Assembly: GCF_003967355.1 (NCBI RefSeq)
Contig: NZ_BIFH01000025.1
Coordinates: 1-64,000 of the forward strand
Direction of reading: 5' to 3'
Source: Embleya hyalina
GTDB lineage: Bacteria > Actinomycetota > Actinomycetes > Streptomycetales > Streptomycetaceae
Length of the DNA: 64,000 nt
Made by a program: the position numbers and the translations under genes. The notes under the pieces are model-generated. The model did no database searches. It was not told the origin of the DNA and saw nothing but the letters and a program-made list of their open reading frames with translations. This document shows, in pieces, positions 62,173 through 64,000 of this stretch. The number at the start of each line of letters is the position of its first letter. Position 1 is the first letter of the stretch.

Positions 62173-62952
62173 TCATTGCGCGGAGGGGTGGTCGGGGTGT
62201 CGGTCGGAGGCGTCGATTGCGGAATCGGGCTGGGCATGGGCGCCCAAATGATCGTTCAGGCGTCGCAGTTGCTCCTCCATGCCCCGCAGGCGTTTCTCGA
62301 GGCGGGCGTATTCGAGGCGTTCCTCGGCCTGTTGCTCGGGGAGGATCAACCGCGTGGCGATGGTCGCGGTGACCACACCCATCATGCCGATGCCCACCAC
62401 CATCAGCACCGCACCGACCAGGCGGCCCTCGGTGGTCACCGGGTGCAGATCGCCGTACCCGACGGTGGTGATCGTGCTGATCGCCCACCACAGGGCATCC
62501 GGGTAGCCCGTGATGTTCGCGTCCGACGCGCGGCGTTCCGGCGCCAGGACGGCAGCGGCGCCGGCGACCAGGATCGTGAGGACCAGCACGACGGTGCTCG
62601 CCAACAGCCGGCCGGTACGCCCACCCCGGGCGACCGCCCCGATCCGGCCGATCACCCCGATCAGGCGCAACACACGCGTTGCGGGGAGCGCGACCGCGGC
62701 AAGGTCCAGCGGGTGGGCGCGCACGAACCTCCAACGGTCCCGGCTGAGTCCGAGCCTGACGAGGTAGTCGGTCAGGAAGACCACCCACACCCCGTACTCG
62801 ATCCACAACACCGGGCGCTCGCGGGCCTGCAACGCCTCACCCAGTACGAATGTCGTCAACGAAACGACCGCCGAGAGCGTCAGCCACGGGATTATCGCGT
62901 ATTCCCACCGCCGATACGCCGTGGACTCCTGGTCCCCGTTCGAGCCCCGCAT
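62173..62952 (-). CDS. Voltage-gated-type potassium channel
   Basis: 259 residues. Helices of a six-segment channel: IIPWLTLSAVVSLTTFVLG, VLWIEYGVWVVFLTDYLVRLG, an S4-like Arg-bearing segment LPATRVLRLIGVIGRIG, and the pore with selectivity filter TITTVGYGDLHPVT. The C-terminus is a Glu/Arg/Leu-rich coiled coil (about 205-245: EERLEYARLEKRLRGMEEQL). It should pass K+ as a tetramer. ATG at 62952 has GGAG 6 nt upstream. Confidence 0.93.
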   Translation of the reverse strand: MRGSNGDQESTAYRRWEYAIIPWLTLSAVVSLTTFVLGEALQARERPVLWIEYGVWVVFLTDYLVRLGLSRDRWRFVRAHPLDLAAVALPATRVLRLIGVIGRIGAVARGGRTGRLLASTVVLVLTILVAGAAAVLAPERRASDANITGYPDALWWAISTITTVGYGDLHPVTTEGRLVGAVLMVVGIGMMGVVTATIATRLILPEQQAEERLEYARLEKRLRGMEEQLRRLNDHLGAHAQPDSAIDASDRHPDHPSAQ

Positions 62953-63067
62953 CACGAACTCCGTCACGGTAGGGAACCCGCCGGACCGACCGAGGGCCGC
63001 TCCCCCGTGCATGCTAAACGACGGCGCGGGCCACTCGCGAGGTCGGAACGTCCGCCGTCCCCGAAGA

Positions 63068-63547
63068 TCAATCGGGAGGCATATTCGGATGACGGGAGCC
63101 CTGCTGCCGGTGGTCGTCGCCATCCCCGTACAGGTCCACCAGTACTTTGAGCAGGTCGTGGTCGGTCAGTACGCCCACGGGGCGATCCGTCTCGTCCACC
63201 ACCAGGAGGGCGTCCGCACCGGCTCCCAGAAGTCGCTTGCTCGCGCTGATCACGTCGATGTCGGGGGCGACGAAACGGGGTTCGGTTCCGAGTACGTCGC
63301 GTGCCGTGCGGTGCTTGAGTCCCAGCGGGTCGAGCGCCCACACCGACGCGAGGTCGCGGTCACCGAGCAGGCCCACGGCGCGGCCCTCGTCGACGACGGC
63401 CATGTGGCGTAGATGGGCCGTGAGCATACGATCCATGGCCTGCCACAGGGTGTCCTGACCGGCGACGGCGACGACCGGGCCGTGCATCACCTCGCGGACC
63501 ATCGGAACAGGTGTCGCTCGCACTGGACGAACGTGTGTCGTGGACAT
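63068..63547 (-). CDS. CBS-pair protein
   Basis: 159 residues with two CBS repeats: MHGPVVAVAGQDTLWQAMDR, LRHMAVVDEGRAVGLLGDRD and VLGTEPRFVAPDIDVISASK, DALLVVDETDRPVGVLTDHD. CBS pairs usually bind adenine nucleotides and act as sensors. A C-terminal 25-residue polar tail is present. ATG at 63547. It is upstream of the channel gene on the same strand but 115 bp away, so joint function is only possible. Confidence 0.93.
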   Translation of the reverse strand: MSTTHVRPVRATPVPMVREVMHGPVVAVAGQDTLWQAMDRMLTAHLRHMAVVDEGRAVGLLGDRDLASVWALDPLGLKHRTARDVLGTEPRFVAPDIDVISASKRLLGAGADALLVVDETDRPVGVLTDHDLLKVLVDLYGDGDDHRQQGSRHPNMPPD

Positions 63548-63621
63548 GAGTCACCTACTCGTATTCGAGGTTGTTCGGCGTTGGTATTCGGGCGATCTAC
63601 TCGGTGAAGGTCTCGGACCGG

Positions 63622-64000
63622 TCAATCGGCGATCAGGACCGCCGCACCGCGCACACGATCCGCGGCGAGATCGGCGAGTGCGCGGTCGGCGCGTCCCATG
63701 GGGTAGGGGGTGGTCGTCACGCGTAGGTCGATCTCCGTCGCCAGGCGCAGGAACTCGACGCCGTCGTCGCGGGTGTTGGCGGTGACGCTGCGCAGATTGC
63801 GTTCGCGGAACAGGTGCCGCTGGTAGTTCAGGGCCGGAATGTCGGTCAGGTGTATGCCCGCCACCGCCACGGTCCCGGAAGCGTCGAGTGCCGCCAGGGC
63901 GGTCGGCACGATGTCGCCGACGGGGGCGAACACGATCGCCGAGTCCAGCGGTTCGGGTGGGGACTCGTAGGTGTCGCCGGCGGTGGCGGCGCCCAGTTCC
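63622..64000 (-). CDS. Zinc-dependent alcohol dehydrogenase (5' end off window)
   Basis: C-terminal 126 residues of a zinc-binding MDR alcohol dehydrogenase; the N-terminal catalytic domain is off the right edge. Landmarks: [57 protein letters not shown] and the end [17 protein letters not shown] and [14 protein letters not shown] match the AdhA-like subgroup acting on medium-chain or aromatic alcohols. The zinc ligands cannot be seen here. Confidence 0.92.
   Translation of the reverse strand, partial: ELGAATAGDTYESPPEPLDSAIVFAPVGDIVPTALAALDASGTVAVAGIHLTDIPALNYQRHLFRERNLRSVTANTRDDGVEFLRLATEIDLRVTTTPYPMGRADRALADLAADRVRGAAVLIAD

Overview
The DNA is very GC-rich, with strong G/C at third codon positions, many GTG starts, AGGAG-type ribosome sites and many 4-nt stop/start overlaps. 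Together with an LAXTG (class E sortase-type) sorting signal, an F420-dependent LLM oxidoreductase, SpoIIE-type phosphatases with anti-sigma-like kinase domains and many lipoproteins, this points to a Streptomyces-like actinomycete chromosome. No rRNA, tRNA, CRISPR array or intact transposon was found.

Region 1 (1-20.9 kb) is accessory: an edge-cut sugar-binding lipoprotein, two back-to-back PAS/GAF/SpoIIE signalling phosphatases, a BPL_N-fold lipoprotein, a NarL-type two-component system, a thioredoxin/DsbD-N lipoprotein pair, secreted DUF4082, SH3 and choice-of-anchor proteins, and small stress-type genes (DUF4440, GNAT, DUF3140/DUF2945). Between them lie many gene relics: SDR, ABM-type membrane protein, a decayed DUF4082 copy, DUF6314, ATP-grasp, and an alpha/beta hydrolase operon broken by tandem duplications. 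Region 2 (20.9-36 kb) carries aldehyde dehydrogenase with TetR, a CGNR regulator, an ABC-F protein, an IS5-type relic, aminopeptidase N, a decayed acyl-CoA dehydrogenase/PIG-L pair, an F420-dependent oxidoreductase, a siderophore-reductase-like Fe-S protein and metF.

Region 3 (36-49.4 kb) is the core of the window, a cobalamin/methionine island. It has four cobalamin riboswitches within 5.4 kb. They precede (i) a decayed secreted protein, (ii) an intact secreted protein with a DUF4430/transcobalamin-C-like domain, (iii) metE (B12-independent methionine synthase), and (iv) a five-gene translationally coupled operon. That operon encodes an LAXTG-anchored alpha/alpha-barrel protein, a membrane-anchored DUF4430-like protein, and a complete ECF importer (T, fused A1-A2 ATPase, S). 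The first two proteins look like the alpha and beta domains of animal intrinsic factor/transcobalamin split onto two surface polypeptides. I infer a surface B12-capture system feeding an ECF B12 importer and switched off by B12; when B12 is scarce, metE replaces the B12-dependent enzyme.

Region 4 (49.5-64 kb) holds an enoyl-CoA hydratase/3-hydroxyisobutyrate dehydrogenase pair (valine catabolism), a zinc-uptake locus of AztABCD type with two AztD-like lipoproteins and a Zur-like box in the divergent promoter, a carbohydrate ABC importer, a broken universal-stress protein, a K+-channel-like protein, a CBS-pair protein and an edge-cut zinc alcohol dehydrogenase.
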